This document shows, piece by piece, positions 28,263-37,532 of a stretch of DNA of 64,000 nucleotides. The position numbers and the translations under genes are program-made. The DNA comes from an uncultured Christensenella sp. GTDB taxonomy: Bacteria > Bacillota > Clostridia > Christensenellales > Borkfalkiaceae. The notes beneath the pieces were generated by a model that saw nothing but the letters and a program-made list of their open reading frames with translations, ran no database searches and had not been told where the DNA came from. Every line of letters starts with the position of its first letter. Position 1 is the first letter of the stretch. The stretch lies in contig CAJTKX010000005.1 of assembly GCA_910577055.1 (NCBI GenBank), positions 1 to 64,000 of the forward strand, given 5' to 3'.

Positions 28263-29888
28263 ATGAAAAAGATTATTGCCGGCGTGTTGGTCGCGGTACT
28301 TTGGTTTGCGGTGGTTATAACCTACACCGTAATAGCAACCAAAGCTGACGACGACGAGGACGCTCATGAATTTACGATTTTGACCGTCAAGGAAGAAACG
28401 GTTAAAGACTACAATAATATGCCCGTGTTCAAAGACCTTGCAAGAAAAACCGGCAAGGACGTGTATTGGACGTACAACACTTCGTTACAGTACTCTAACA
28501 ACACCGACCCAGTAGGCACCAAGGGCATAGATGCGATTTACCACTCGGGTTTTTCAAACTTGCAGCTTTATAACTACGGCAGAAGCGGTAGGATAGCGGC
28601 GATTAACAAATATCTTGAAAACGATAAGGTTATGCCTAATCTTTATAAAATTTTGCAAGACCGACCCGACATCGCCGAGGCTTTGAAATCGCCCGACAAT
28701 AATATCTATTCGTTGCCGCGAGTGGAAGAAATGGGGCTTAAAGCTCACCCGAACTTGCTGTTTATAAATAAAGTATGGGTGGAAAAACTGATTAACGGCG
28801 GCAACCTTTCGGAAGTGGATATCACGAAAGACGACCTTAAAGACGGTTTGCAGCTGACGAGAAACGAGTTTAAAATAATTTTGCAGAAGTTCAACGACTT
28901 CGATATGGACGGCGACGGTTCGACTACAAACGAAGTGCCCTTGTCGTTCGTCAGCGGCAATTGGCAAGGCAACGAAAGCGATTTGATAGCATCGTTCGGC
29001 GTTCCAGAAAACACCGAGCACAAGACAATCGTAAACGACAAAATAACCTTTACGATTGAAAGCGAAAAGTGGTTTAATGCGGTTTACGAGTTGAACGATT
29101 GGTACAATAGGGGGCTTATCCGTTCGTCGGCGTTCACCCAAGAACAAGACGAGTTCCTTGCAAAGGGGCAAGACGGCAGATACGGCGCTTTCTATTGGTG
29201 GGAAAAGGAAACCGTGGTTAAAAAGAGTTTGCAAGACAATTACATTATGATGCAAGCGCTTACGGACGAAAACGGAAACAGTTACGTCGGAATGAGCAAT
29301 GAGTTGGAAATAGAAAAGGGCGAATGCGTAATATTAAGCTCTTGCAAGGATATTGCGGGATTGCTTAGCTACTTCGATAAATTCTTCGAGCCGGTTTACT
29401 CGGCGCAAATAAACTACGGCTCGATTGATTCGGGCGCATTTGAAAAGTATAAAGAGGGAGAGATGCTTATCCCCAACGACGACCACGGCGAGCAGAGCGC
29501 GGACGACTTCCGTATGAAAAACGCGCCTTACGGAGTTGTGTATCTGCCGCAAGACGTGTGGGATAATGAAATTCAAATGGAATCCCGCGCAAAGCTTAGG
29601 TTGGAGCGTTTGGACGTCTACTTGCAAAACAATGCGTTCGATAACATAAAGTCGATACCAAACCTCAATTACGAAAAAGACGAACTTGACACTTTAAATA
29701 GGTACGAAAACTCCTTGGGCAAGAACATAACCTCTTGGTTCACTACAAGGGTTACCGCAAAATCCGCGCCCACGCTTAGCGATTGGCAGAACTTTTTGAA
29801 GACCAATTCGGCGTCGATTTCGCAAGTTAAATCGGTAAACCAAGCGGCTTACGACAGATACCTTCAAGCAACGCAAAATAGGGCTTAA
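28263..29888 (+). CDS. Lpl-type extracellular binding protein
   Basis: A 541-residue solute-binding protein of the long LplA/YtcQ class, which accompanies LplB/LplC permeases. It should present fructo-oligosaccharides to that pair. It contains a DMDGDG calcium-binding-like loop (about 217-222) common in this class. The N-terminus has a hydrophobic helix (about 4-24) but no cysteine at the end, so it is not a standard lipoprotein. It may stay anchored by an uncleaved signal. The ATG at 28263 follows CGGGGAAA. Confidence 0.88.
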   Translation: MKKIIAGVLVAVLWFAVVITYTVIATKADDDEDAHEFTILTVKEETVKDYNNMPVFKDLARKTGKDVYWTYNTSLQYSNNTDPVGTKGIDAIYHSGFSNLQLYNYGRSGRIAAINKYLENDKVMPNLYKILQDRPDIAEALKSPDNNIYSLPRVEEMGLKAHPNLLFINKVWVEKLINGGNLSEVDITKDDLKDGLQLTRNEFKIILQKFNDFDMDGDGSTTNEVPLSFVSGNWQGNESDLIASFGVPENTEHKTIVNDKITFTIESEKWFNAVYELNDWYNRGLIRSSAFTQEQDEFLAKGQDGRYGAFYWWEKETVVKKSLQDNYIMMQALTDENGNSYVGMSNELEIEKGECVILSSCKDIAGLLSYFDKFFEPVYSAQINYGSIDSGAFEKYKEGEMLIPNDDHGEQSADDFRMKNAPYGVVYLPQDVWDNEIQMESRAKLRLERLDVYLQNNAFDNIKSIPNLNYEKDELDTLNRYENSLGKNITSWFTTRVTAKSAPTLSDWQNFLKTNSASISQVKSVNQAAYDRYLQATQNRA

Positions 29889-29912
29889 TTACGGCATATA
29901 TGGGGGGGAATT

Positions 29913-30599
29913 ATGAAAGGGTTTAAACTTTTCGGCGACTATGCGTGTGAATTTTTGGTTATCACGCTGTTGGTTGCCGCGTCGGCGATTCTCATAATTC
30001 CCTTTATACCTATGCTTACGGGCGTTACGGGATATTTCAAAACGGATATCAACACGCGCCGCTTTAAGGACATTTTCACTACGATAGGCAAGAATTGGAA
30101 AATACTTATTTTTTACACGGTGTTTCAACTTATAATAATAATTTTTCCCGTCCTTAATATCTACTTTTTCAATTCTCACCCCGAAAATACAAATTACTTC
30201 GTGCTTGCAATTTGCTGCGTCGCGTTGCTTGTTGGGGTCATCTATCTTGTGACAGCGCCTACCGTAATAGTAAATATGCGCGTATCGCTTAGGCAACTTT
30301 TCTATAACGGAATTATGCTTCTGTTCGGCGGGCTGTTGCGCAGCTTAATATCGGTGGCGTGCGTTGCGGGTATAGTTGCATTGGTGCTGTTTTGTCCGTA
30401 TGCAGTGCCGCTTACTTTGTACGCCGTGCCGTTGCTTGTAGCTAAGCTTATGGGTGAAAATTTTATCAAATTAAAGGCGAAAGCGTTGAATATAAGCGTT
30501 TTTGAGCTGAAAAAACAGCAAAAAGAGGACGATTATTTAGACGAAAACGGGGAAATCAGCCGCCCCGAGTTGGTGGAGAACAGTGATGAAGAAATCTAA
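29913..30599 (+). CDS. YesL-like (DUF624) membrane protein
   Basis: A 228-residue membrane protein with about four to five hydrophobic segments and a charged C-terminal tail. The early GDYACEFLVITLL and GVTGYFKTD features resemble YesL/DUF624. That family is regularly encoded with Lpl-type importers, and its role is not established; it may assist transporter assembly or sensing. RBS is a run of G. Its end overlaps the next gene by 14 bp. Confidence 0.78.
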   Translation: MKGFKLFGDYACEFLVITLLVAASAILIIPFIPMLTGVTGYFKTDINTRRFKDIFTTIGKNWKILIFYTVFQLIIIIFPVLNIYFFNSHPENTNYFVLAICCVALLVGVIYLVTAPTVIVNMRVSLRQLFYNGIMLLFGGLLRSLISVACVAGIVALVLFCPYAVPLTLYAVPLLVAKLMGENFIKLKAKALNISVFELKKQQKEDDYLDENGEISRPELVENSDEEI

Positions 30600-32220
30600 A
30601 TTTTTGATATTGCCCCTTGTCGCGGCTATGGCGGTTGCCCTATTTACGGCATGTTCGGGCGAGCCGGTAAACCAAGGACCCGAGCTTAGGGGAGTAAAGG
30701 ACGTGACTTGCCTTGCGAACACAACCGTGGATTTGCTTGACGGGGTTGCCGCGCTCGATGTAGAGGACGGCGATATTACGCCCGATTTAAAAATAACGGT
30801 AACGCCCGAAGTTGATGTGGAAAACGGCTATGCAACCTTCACCCAAGCGGGCGAGTACGAGGTTCGCTACGAAGTATACGACAGCCTCGGCAAGCTTGCA
30901 AGGACTACCGTCTCGGCAACCGTGAAAGAGCGGGAAGTTTACTCCGACAACACGCTTACAAACGGCTTTTCCGTAAGGACGGGCGGCGGAGTAAAGGTTG
31001 TAAATAACGGCTTGAACGGCAGCGTATATGCTTTCAACGCAACGGGCTGCGAAATTGCCGAAGATTTGCAATTAACCCGCACATATGCCTTAATTACGGG
31101 GGTAGAATACACTTTTAAATACTTCTTCGAGTGCAACGGCTACGGAAGAATGAAGGTCGCGGCGGACGGAAAAGCGATTAAAGAGCTGAACTTGAACGCG
31201 GGCGATAGGGAATTGCAGTTTACCTATTCCCTTCCGCTAAGCCAAACGGCGGACGGAGAGGCGGCAACCGACACGGTTGAAATTGCGCTGTGGCTCGGCG
31301 GGCTTGGTGAAAATTTGCAGTTTTCGCTTTCAAAAGCCGAAACCGCGTACTGGCGTGAGGACGGCGAAAGCGAGCTTGCCGAAAACTTTAATTTCGGTGA
31401 TAAGATAATTAACCGCGACGGTAAGGCGCAAGCGGTGTATGCTTCCGAGGACGGCAAATCAGCAACGCTTGAAGTTACCCAACCCACCGGCGTAATTTGG
31501 CAAGTCGGCATGTTTATAAATACGGGCATACGGCTTGAAGCGGGCGACGAATACACGATTTCATTCGATATAGACAGCAAGCTCGGCAACGATTATCAAA
31601 TATGTATTCAAAAACACCAATGGAACGAGGAGGGTATGCGTATCCTCGAAAGCCCGCAAGGTCATGTGAGCGAAACCGTGACGGCAACCGAGGTTTTCAG
31701 CGGTGATTTGTGGCTGTTCATAAGGTCGGGCGTTAATCAAAACAATATTACGATATCCGATTTCAGCGTCAAAGTTAAAAAAAGCGGTTACAAAACCCAA
31801 AGCTATTCGATAGGTCAAGTTTATTCCAACAGCGGCAGCGCAAGGTGCGAATACGGTAAAATCGTCTACGAAATAGGCGCTTTCGGCAGCGATTGGGGTA
31901 ACAACGAATTGGGAACCCCTTCGTTTGAGTTATCGGGCGCGGCTGGGAACTTCGTAATCACCTTTACGGCAAAAGCGACCTCGCCCGTAAGCTGTGTTTT
32001 CGCGGCGAGCTTAGCCGACCGTTGGGACACGTTTGTGTGGAAGCAGCTTAAACTTTCCACCGAGCAGCAGACCTACTCTATCCGTTGCGACGATAAGGGC
32101 GTAGAGGGGCTGTACAAATTTATTTGGCAGTTCGGCACGTCCTCTAACGCGATTTACGGTAACGTAACGGTTGAAATCAGCGATATTAAAATTTGTTATT
32201 TAAGCGATTTGGAAGGCTAA
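30586..32220 (+). CDS. Binding lipoprotein with Ig-like and two binding modules
   Basis: A 544-residue lipoprotein (lipobox FTAC, C23). An Ig-like DUF5011-type domain (about 35-110) contains the DVEDGDIT signature. Two beta-sandwich modules follow (about 120-250 and 255-395) resembling CBM4/9-type folds, and a related third (about 400-540). No catalytic motif is visible. It probably retains fructan at the surface for the anchored GH32, the operon B counterpart of the lipoproteins at 13100 and 16460. The ATG at 30586 after GGTGGAG is preferred over GTG 30583. Confidence 0.78.
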   Translation: MKKSKFLILPLVAAMAVALFTACSGEPVNQGPELRGVKDVTCLANTTVDLLDGVAALDVEDGDITPDLKITVTPEVDVENGYATFTQAGEYEVRYEVYDSLGKLARTTVSATVKEREVYSDNTLTNGFSVRTGGGVKVVNNGLNGSVYAFNATGCEIAEDLQLTRTYALITGVEYTFKYFFECNGYGRMKVAADGKAIKELNLNAGDRELQFTYSLPLSQTADGEAATDTVEIALWLGGLGENLQFSLSKAETAYWREDGESELAENFNFGDKIINRDGKAQAVYASEDGKSATLEVTQPTGVIWQVGMFINTGIRLEAGDEYTISFDIDSKLGNDYQICIQKHQWNEEGMRILESPQGHVSETVTATEVFSGDLWLFIRSGVNQNNITISDFSVKVKKSGYKTQSYSIGQVYSNSGSARCEYGKIVYEIGAFGSDWGNNELGTPSFELSGAAGNFVITFTAKATSPVSCVFAASLADRWDTFVWKQLKLSTEQQTYSIRCDDKGVEGLYKFIWQFGTSSNAIYGNVTVEISDIKICYLSDLEG

Positions 32221-32225
32221 GATAA

Positions 32226-33584
32226 ATGAACGAATTGATTAAGGCAAACGCTTATATTTCTAAGGCGAAAAACACGGTAAACGGCAGATATAGGCTATCC
32301 TATCATATTATGCCGCCCGTAGGTTGGATGAACGACCCCAACGGTTTGATTTATTTTAACGGCAAGTATCACCTTTATTATCAGTTCAATCCGTACGATA
32401 CCCACACGGGCAAAATGTGTTGGGGGCACGCCGTTTCGGAAGATTTGATTTCCTATACGGGCTGCGGCGTTGCGCTTATGCACGACGGCGAAAACGAGCG
32501 CGTGTTTTCGGGCGGTGCGATAGAGGCGGACGGAGGAATAACCGCTTACTATACCTTGCATATAGAGGATGGCGAGGAAAAGACCGAGGAGGTTTATAAA
32601 GGAGTTTCCGAGGACGGCACCGAGTTTAAAAACCTTGTAAAAGTTTTCGATAACGAAAGCTTGCCGGAAAATATCTCTCGTACGGACTTCCGCGACCCTT
32701 GCCCCGTAAAAATCGGCGATACTTACTACGTTTTCGTCGGCGGCAAAGACACGGTGCACAACAAGGGCGTAATAGTTGTCCTCGGCGGCAAGTCGCCCGA
32801 AAAATTGGAATATAAATTTTACCTCGGACCCTATTACGAGCTTGGCGATATGGGCGAATGCCCCTCTTATTTCGTGGTAAACGGAAAGTCCGTTTTGCTT
32901 GCCTCGGGCTGTCACGTTCACGATAGAGGCAACGATTTCAAAAATACAAACGCAAGCGTGTTTATAGTCGGGGATTTGGATTTTGAAAAGGGCGAGATGA
33001 AGGTGGACTTCATCAAGGAAATAGATAAGGGCGACACATTCTACGCGCCTCAGTTTATTCGCGGCATAACAAAGCCCGTGATGATTGCCTGGTTCGAGAT
33101 GTGGGATAAACCATACCCCACCAAGGATATGGGGCACGGTTGGGTCGGCGCGTTTACTATACCGAGGGAATTGGAGTATAGGGACGGCGATATCTTCCAA
33201 ACTCCCGTGGACGGTTTAAACGCTTACCTTTACGAGCCTATCGAGGGCGAAACGCCGAAGTGCGCGGATATTTCATTCGAATTTTTCGGCGAGGGCGCGG
33301 TCACCGTCGCGGGCGATAACGGCAAAGTGGTTATCGGAAACGACGGCGGAGTTTATCTCGACACCCGCAATGCAAACAACTCTTTCGGCAGCATAAGGCG
33401 CACCAACGGCAATTACAGCCGCTGCCGCGTAAGGTTTCTTTTGGATATTTCGGGCGTCGAAGTGTTTGTGGATGGCGGAAGAGAGGCAATTTCAAGCAGA
33501 ATTTATTTGGACGGCAACTACCGCGTGTATACCTCGGGCGGGGTTAGCGGTCTTAAAATTAAGGGTATAGGTGGAAAACAATGA
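32226..33584 (+). CDS. Cytosolic GH32 beta-fructosidase
   Basis: A 452-residue intracellular enzyme, no signal peptide. Catalytic motifs are intact: WMNDPNG (D37), FRDP (D157) and GECPS (E211), where Ser replaces the usual Asp after ECP. A compact C-terminal beta-sandwich with LDTR and VEVFVDGG follows. It should hydrolyse oligofructosides brought in by the operon B importer. It matches the operon A enzyme in length but differs in sequence. It overlaps the next gene by 4 bp. Confidence 0.93.
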   Translation: MNELIKANAYISKAKNTVNGRYRLSYHIMPPVGWMNDPNGLIYFNGKYHLYYQFNPYDTHTGKMCWGHAVSEDLISYTGCGVALMHDGENERVFSGGAIEADGGITAYYTLHIEDGEEKTEEVYKGVSEDGTEFKNLVKVFDNESLPENISRTDFRDPCPVKIGDTYYVFVGGKDTVHNKGVIVVLGGKSPEKLEYKFYLGPYYELGDMGECPSYFVVNGKSVLLASGCHVHDRGNDFKNTNASVFIVGDLDFEKGEMKVDFIKEIDKGDTFYAPQFIRGITKPVMIAWFEMWDKPYPTKDMGHGWVGAFTIPRELEYRDGDIFQTPVDGLNAYLYEPIEGETPKCADISFEFFGEGAVTVAGDNGKVVIGNDGGVYLDTRNANNSFGSIRRTNGNYSRCRVRFLLDISGVEVFVDGGREAISSRIYLDGNYRVYTSGGVSGLKIKGIGGKQ

Positions 33585-35086
33585 AGAAAAAATGGGTCGT
33601 ACCGATAATAGCGGCTATGGCGTGCGTTTGCGCGGTAGGGTGCAGCGCGCCTAAAAAGAACTCGGTCGAACAAGACGGGAAGTCGGTTTTCCCCGTTTCC
33701 GCTTACGACGAGTCTTTGCCGATATCTATGGGCGACGTTATGCCGTTTTACGACAACGGCGTTATGAATATCTACCACTTGCAAAACCATACGGGTTCGA
33801 ACAGTCTGTTTTATCACCCCGTTTCGCGGCTGACAACGACGGATTACGTCAATTACAGGGACGAGGGTATATCGCTTGACTTTGTAGAAGAAGTTGCGTC
33901 GGTAGACGCTGCGCTCGGAACTGGCTCCGTAATAAAAGATAAGGACGGCATGTATCACTTTTTCTACACGGGACACAACGATAACGGTCAGTCCGAGGGG
34001 CTTAAATTCAATGAGGTCGTTCGCCACGCGACGAGTACTGATTTGCAAAATTGGTTTAAGGACGAAGAGTTCAACCTATACGGTTACGAAAACGACTTCC
34101 GCGACCCCTATCTTTACTACGACTCCGACGAGGACGTCTATAATATGCTTGTGACCACGCGCGATTACGGCAAGGGCGTTATAAAAAGGTACAGCGCATC
34201 TTCCCTCGATGCGACTTGGCAAGAGTGGAACGACGAGGGTGTTTTCTTCTATAACGACGACGGCGATTACAATATGGAGTGCCCGTCTTATATCGAGTAC
34301 AACGGATTTTACTATCTTGCTTACAGCGAACAAGGCGAAAACCGCGTTACCCATTACAGATACAGAAAGGGTAAAGACGGCGAATGGAAAAAGTTCGAGC
34401 GCGACAGTATCGACGCAAGCGGTTTCTATGCCGGGCGGCTTGAAAAGGCGGGCGACAGACTGTTTGCCTTCGCTTGGTGCGCCAATCTTTCGGCGGGCTC
34501 TACGGGCGACTTCGATTGGGGCGGCAACCTCGTCGCGCACGAAATAAAACAACTTTCCGACGGCGAGCTGTGCGCGGTTATGGTTTCCGAAGTTAAAGAC
34601 GCGTTTTCAACCGAGGTAAATTACAACTTTATCGACGGCAACAGTATCGAAAAAGTATCGTTCGACGGCGGATTTGCGGCGCGCGGAGCCGAAAGGTTGG
34701 GCACGAATATTACGCGGATAAACTTCACGTTTTCTGTTGAAAACTTCGGCGGTAATTTCGGAATGACTTTCGGGCTTGACGGAAAATTCGATAACCGCCT
34801 CGGTTCGGCGGCGGTTGCTTTCGATACCGTTAACAGTAAGCTTGTGTGCTATAACAATATTTCAAGCGTGGTGCGGTACGGCGCTCCGCTTGCAAGCGTG
34901 CCGTTCGCGTACACTGCGGGCAAGGACTATGTAGTAGACATCATTATCGAGGACGAAATAATCACCGTCTATCTTGACGATACCGTTTGCCTAACGGCAA
35001 GATTTCCCGAAATGAAGAGGAAGAATTTCGCGTTCTACTCAAACGGAAACAAAGTAAATTTTAAGGGGATAACTTTTTATGAGTAA
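33581..35086 (+). CDS. Divergent GH32/clan-J-like lipoprotein
   Basis: A 501-residue lipoprotein (lipobox AVGC, C21) with a five-bladed propeller and C-terminal beta-sandwich. The first motif is GDVMPFYDNG, with D52 at the nucleophile position instead of WMNDPNG. FRDPY (D175) and MECPS (E233) retain the other two acids, so it is probably active. Preference could be a different fructoside, or a transferase or difructose-forming reaction. This is speculative. It sits between the cytosolic GH32 and the kinase, and overlaps both neighbours (4 and 8 bp). Confidence 0.8.
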   Translation: MKKKWVVPIIAAMACVCAVGCSAPKKNSVEQDGKSVFPVSAYDESLPISMGDVMPFYDNGVMNIYHLQNHTGSNSLFYHPVSRLTTTDYVNYRDEGISLDFVEEVASVDAALGTGSVIKDKDGMYHFFYTGHNDNGQSEGLKFNEVVRHATSTDLQNWFKDEEFNLYGYENDFRDPYLYYDSDEDVYNMLVTTRDYGKGVIKRYSASSLDATWQEWNDEGVFFYNDDGDYNMECPSYIEYNGFYYLAYSEQGENRVTHYRYRKGKDGEWKKFERDSIDASGFYAGRLEKAGDRLFAFAWCANLSAGSTGDFDWGGNLVAHEIKQLSDGELCAVMVSEVKDAFSTEVNYNFIDGNSIEKVSFDGGFAARGAERLGTNITRINFTFSVENFGGNFGMTFGLDGKFDNRLGSAAVAFDTVNSKLVCYNNISSVVRYGAPLASVPFAYTAGKDYVVDIIIEDEIITVYLDDTVCLTARFPEMKRKNFAFYSNGNKVNFKGITFYE

Positions 35087-36008
35087 GTTATTTTCAATCG
35101 GAGAGCTTTTAATCGATTTTCAGTCTGTCGGTTCTGGCGGGTTAAAGGACACGAAGGAGTTCGTAAAAAACGCGGGCGGCGCGCCCGCAAACGCGTGCGT
35201 TCAGGCGGTGAAACTTGGGCAGAAAGCCGCGTATCTTACCAAGGTCGGCAACGACGGTTTCGGCGATTTCTTGATAGAAACGCTTAAAAACGAGGGCGTG
35301 GACGTATCGTTTATTTCGAAAAGCGATGATTACGACACTTCGCTTGCGTTCGTAAGCTTTAAAGACGGCGGCGAGCGAGAGTTCAGCTTTTACCGACGTG
35401 CCGCGGCAGATTTACACTTTACCGAAGAGGATTTCAAGGGCGTCGAGTTTTCGTCGGGCGATGTCTTGGAGTTCGGCAGCGTCGCGCTTAAAACCGAGCA
35501 AGCCAAGGCTACGCATAGGGCGCTTATTAAAAGAGCCGAAAACGCGGGCGCAAAAATTTGTTTCGACCCGAATTTAAGGTTCAACCTTTGGGAGGATAAA
35601 GAAGAGCTTAAAGCCGTAGTTAACGAATTTGCGGCTTATGCGGATATAATTAAAGTCGGCTGTGACGAGTTGGAGTTTATCACCGGCCTACCCGCGGAAA
35701 AAGCCGTTAAAGCTATGTTTAACGGCAAGCTTAAAATATTGCTTGTTACCGACGGCGGCAAGGGCGCAAGGCTTTACTTGGCGGACGGAAGCGAATATGC
35801 GTGCGGAGGGTATAAGGTTAAAACCGTTGACACCACCGGCGCGGGCGATTCGTTCTTCGGGGCGTTTATAGCGCAAGTTATGGAAAATAGAAACGACTAT
35901 CAAGCAATGCTCGATTTTGCGTGCAAGTGCGGCGCGTATACCACTACGGGTTACGGCGCAATTCCGGCAATGGGCGACAAAGATAAAATAGATAAGGCGG
36001 TAAAATAA
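35079..36008 (+). CDS. PfkB-family carbohydrate kinase, probable fructokinase
   Basis: A 309-residue cytosolic kinase with GGAPANA near the N-terminus and DTTGAGDSFFG near the C-terminus (catalytic D257). It is the operon B counterpart of the kinase at 1850 and should phosphorylate fructose released by the GH32 enzymes. It starts inside the upstream gene (8-bp overlap) and is followed after 1 bp by the ATPase gene, so the last genes are tightly coupled. Confidence 0.9.
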   Translation: MSKLFSIGELLIDFQSVGSGGLKDTKEFVKNAGGAPANACVQAVKLGQKAAYLTKVGNDGFGDFLIETLKNEGVDVSFISKSDDYDTSLAFVSFKDGGEREFSFYRRAAADLHFTEEDFKGVEFSSGDVLEFGSVALKTEQAKATHRALIKRAENAGAKICFDPNLRFNLWEDKEELKAVVNEFAAYADIIKVGCDELEFITGLPAEKAVKAMFNGKLKILLVTDGGKGARLYLADGSEYACGGYKVKTVDTTGAGDSFFGAFIAQVMENRNDYQAMLDFACKCGAYTTTGYGAIPAMGDKDKIDKAVK

Positions 36009-36009
36009 G

Positions 36010-37308
36010 ATGGCAACTGTTCAGCTTGTAAAAGTAAACAAAGTGTACGACGGCGGAGTGCATGCGGTCCACGATTTTTCGATTGATATTAAGGATAAGG
36101 AATTTATCGTGTTCGTAGGGCCTTCCGGTTGCGGCAAGTCGACTACGCTTAGAATGATTGCGGGACTTGAAGAAATTTCTTACGGTGATTTCCTTATCGA
36201 CGGCAAAATAATGAACAGCGCAGCGCCTAAGGATAGGGATATAGCAATGGTTTTCCAATCGTATGCGCTGTATCCGCAGATGACCGTATATAATAATATG
36301 GCGTACGCGTTGAAACTTAGAAAAGTACCTAAGGAAGAAATCGACGCGCGCGTAAAAGAGGCGGCAAGAATATTGAAACTTACGCCCTATCTCGACAGAA
36401 AACCGCGCGCGCTTTCGGGCGGTCAACGTCAACGCGTTGCGCTCGGGCGGTCGATTGTGCGCCGTCCCAAGGTTTTCCTTATGGACGAACCTTTATCCAA
36501 CCTCGACGCAAAACTCCGCGTTGCGATGAGAAGCGAAATAGTGCGCATACACGAAGAAGTCGGCGCGACTACCATTTACGTCACTCACGACCAAATCGAG
36601 GCTATGACTATGGCTTCTCGCATTGTGGTTATGAAGGACGGATTTATTCAGCAAATCGGCGAGCCGAACGAGGTGTATCAAAATCCCGCCAATATGTTCG
36701 TCGCGGGCTTTATCGGCACGCCCGCAATGAACTTTTTGCACGGCACGGTTATGAACGGTTACTTCGTGATTGACGGCTCGGGCGAGAAAATTAAGCTTAC
36801 GTCCGAACAGAAAGAGTTGTTGAAAAATTACGAAACGAAAAGGCTTGTGTACGGTATCAGACCCGAAAATCTTATTTACGAGGGGTCGGAACGCTTTGCT
36901 AAATTCAAGGACTGCTCGTTTACGTTAAAGGCGGGTATGGTTGAGCTGTTGGGCGACATTGTGAACGTACACGGCGAAACGGGCAACGACAAAGCGATTT
37001 TGAAGATGAGCAGCAAGTACTCCGTCAAGGACAAAACCGAAATACGGGTGGCGATTGACTGCGAGCACGCGCGTTTCTTCAACGAAACGACGACCAAGGC
37101 GATAACCCCCGATTACTGCGAATACGAAGAAGTAGAGGTGACCAAGTCTTTGGACGAGGATAACGTAACCATAATAGAGCAAAAGCCGCAAGGGCTGATT
37201 TCGAAAGCGGTGGGCGCGGTAAAGGGACTTATCAACAAGAAAAAGAAGCCCGACGCGGACGCGGCTACGGAAGATACGGCGCAACCCGACGAAAACGAAA
37301 CCGAATAA
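36010..37308 (+). CDS. ABC sugar-import ATPase, MsmX/UgpC type
   Basis: A 432-residue ATPase with Walker A GPSGCGKST (about 35-43), signature LSGGQRQR, Walker B FLMDEP and a TOBE-like domain. It ends in a charged tail, KKKKPDADAATEDTAQPDEN, absent from usual MsmX proteins. It lacks the insertions seen in the operon A ATPase. As the last gene of operon B it probably energises the LplB/LplC pair, though such ATPases often serve several importers. A strong terminator follows. Confidence 0.92.
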   Translation: MATVQLVKVNKVYDGGVHAVHDFSIDIKDKEFIVFVGPSGCGKSTTLRMIAGLEEISYGDFLIDGKIMNSAAPKDRDIAMVFQSYALYPQMTVYNNMAYALKLRKVPKEEIDARVKEAARILKLTPYLDRKPRALSGGQRQRVALGRSIVRRPKVFLMDEPLSNLDAKLRVAMRSEIVRIHEEVGATTIYVTHDQIEAMTMASRIVVMKDGFIQQIGEPNEVYQNPANMFVAGFIGTPAMNFLHGTVMNGYFVIDGSGEKIKLTSEQKELLKNYETKRLVYGIRPENLIYEGSERFAKFKDCSFTLKAGMVELLGDIVNVHGETGNDKAILKMSSKYSVKDKTEIRVAIDCEHARFFNETTTKAITPDYCEYEEVEVTKSLDEDNVTIIEQKPQGLISKAVGAVKGLINKKKKPDADAATEDTAQPDENETE

Positions 37309-37321
37309 TTACTTGAACCCG

Positions 37322-37358
37322 AAAGCGGGGCAATCTGCGGATTGTCCCGCTTTTTTTG
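37322..37358 (+). terminator. Terminator of fructan operon B
   Basis: A 12-bp stem (37324-37335 with 37340-37351, one G-U pair) with tetraloop-sized loop and a following T-run. Confidence 0.9.
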
Positions 37359-37418
37359 CTGTTTTGGAAACGATAAATAAAATAAATAACATTTTATGAG
37401 AAAAAAACACATAAATCC

Positions 37419-37446
37419 TTGACAGATTTCGAAAATATGATATAAT
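37419..37446 (+). promoter_or_regulatory. Promoter of pullulanase operon
   Basis: TTGACA (37419-37424) and TATAAT (37441-37446) with a 16-bp spacer that contains an operator core. Confidence 0.88.
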
Positions 37447-37485
37447 AATTTTCGAAAACTTTATTAACCTAATCGAAAATTTTCG
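37427..37485. promoter_or_regulatory. Three LacI/MalR-type operator cores
   Basis: TTTCGAAA (37427-37434, within the promoter spacer), TTTTCGAAAA (37449-37458, at the start site) and the paired CGAAAATTTTCG (37474-37485). The central CG fits LacI-family operators. The same motif set recurs at 44461-44521, next to the LacI gene. Confidence 0.8.
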
Positions 37486-37532
37486 GCAGAGGGTTTCACA
37501 CTGCCGATTTAATGATTGCAACGGGGGGATTT

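Noticed and set aside
32295..33200. 301-codon open frame on the minus strand
   Set aside because: Antisense to an intact GH32 gene; arises from codon usage, with no domain or ribosome binding site.
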